From assembly GCA_002323775.1 (NCBI GenBank), contig DCPV01000300.1, positions 1 through 6,065 of the forward strand: 6,065 nucleotides of DNA, given 5' to 3'. Under the pieces are notes generated by a model, which was not told the DNA's origin, made no database searches, and saw only the letters and a program-made list of their open reading frames with translations. Shown here piece after piece: positions 5,825-6,065 of the stretch. The number at the start of each line of letters is the position of its first letter. Within the stretch, counting starts at the first letter, position 1. The translations under genes and the position numbers were made by a program. This stretch comes from Firmicutes bacterium UBA1535. Its GTDB lineage: Bacteria > Bacillota > Clostridia > Tissierellales > Sedimentibacteraceae.

Positions 5825-6065
5825 CTCCTATTGCATCTCTTGGAACGAAAGGAACAGAAGCCAGTACAGTTGCGTTTCCAGGGTTTGGATCAGCATATGT
5901 AACTTTGTAGTTTCTCTCAACATCACTCTTGTAATAATCTGATCCTGCTATATTGTACCAAGTTCCAGGTTTTCCACGGCCATTATCTTGAGCTACTTGT
6001 ATAGCACCCGCCTCAGAGTTACCCCAAAAATCGTTCCCATAAATAATGAAATCTGCACCATACTT

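Larger units (their letters stand above)
4970..6065 (-). pseudogene. Large surface protein, C-terminal 365 codons, frame broken twice (partial at right edge)
   Basis: The minus strand encodes one protein across three frames. Frame 1 (6065 to the TAG at 5789-5787) has YGNDFWGNSEAGA and GTWYNIAGSDYY. Frame 2 (about 5819 to 5170) has FGYAD, then NPIDISWAVDANGNP and FVRVYTGVQ. Frame 3 (about 5172 to the TAA at 4972-4970) ends NEEAYVNLVKFKRP. Adding one base in the A5 tract at 5820-5824 and one in the G4 tract at 5174-5177 gives exactly 365 continuous codons. The pattern matches a family I recall as 'cell surface protein' in Clostridia and Bacteroidetes (beta-sandwich, function unknown); the last 85 residues look like an Ig-type domain. 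A GTG at 5787 could open the middle frame but overlaps the TAG stop, has no Shine-Dalgarno and sits in the middle of conserved sequence, so it is not a real start. The upstream part and any signal peptide lie outside the window. Whether the breaks are real or sequencing errors cannot be decided here. Confidence 0.8.

Noticed and set aside
1..6065. tRNA, rRNA, insertion sequence or transposase remnants
   Set aside because: No cloverleaf-like segments, rRNA signature stretches, transposase motifs or terminal inverted repeats with target duplications were seen.

Overview
The window is AT-rich and all recognisable genes lie on the minus strand. It contains three consecutive genes that appear to encode exported, surface-type proteins. 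In transcription order (right to left) these are: the 3' part of a frame-broken surface-protein gene (6065 to 4970), a complete gene for a giant secreted fibronectin type III (FN3) protein (4885 to 236), and the first 37 codons of a further secreted protein (113 to the left edge). The AT bias, the Lys/Asn/Ile-rich products, the AAGGAG and AAGGGG ribosome binding sites and the long FN3-array architecture suggest a low-GC Gram-positive bacterium, probably an anaerobic member of the Clostridia. That placement is inference; no rRNA or housekeeping gene is present to test it.

Right region (4970-6065): the reading frame resembles large bacterial 'cell surface protein' beta-sandwich proteins of unknown function. 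It runs 365 codons in the window and continues past the right edge. It is interrupted twice, at an A5 tract and a G4 tract (mRNA sense). One extra base at each site would restore a single continuous frame. The cause may be homopolymer under-calling, true decay or frameshifting.

Central region (236-4915): a 30-bp tandem duplication contains the ribosome binding site and start codon, so there are two candidate starts. The one at 4885 has the good Shine-Dalgarno. The product has a signal peptide, a Cys/His cluster just after the cleavage site, an unassigned N-terminal domain, about 14 divergent FN3 domains, and a C-terminal domain that looks cohesin-like. No LPXTG motif or C-terminal membrane segment is visible.

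Left region (1-235): a 122-bp gap holds a hairpin after the FN3 stop codon, and a second hairpin lies in the signal-peptide codons of the next gene. The two hairpins share complementary arms and could pair with each other, with the start site of the downstream gene between them. The gaps between genes are short (54-84 bp and 122 bp) and no clear promoter or U-tract terminator was seen, so co-transcription of the three genes is plausible. Their joint role is probably at the cell surface (adhesion, or scaffolding of extracellular proteins), but the sequence does not prove it.
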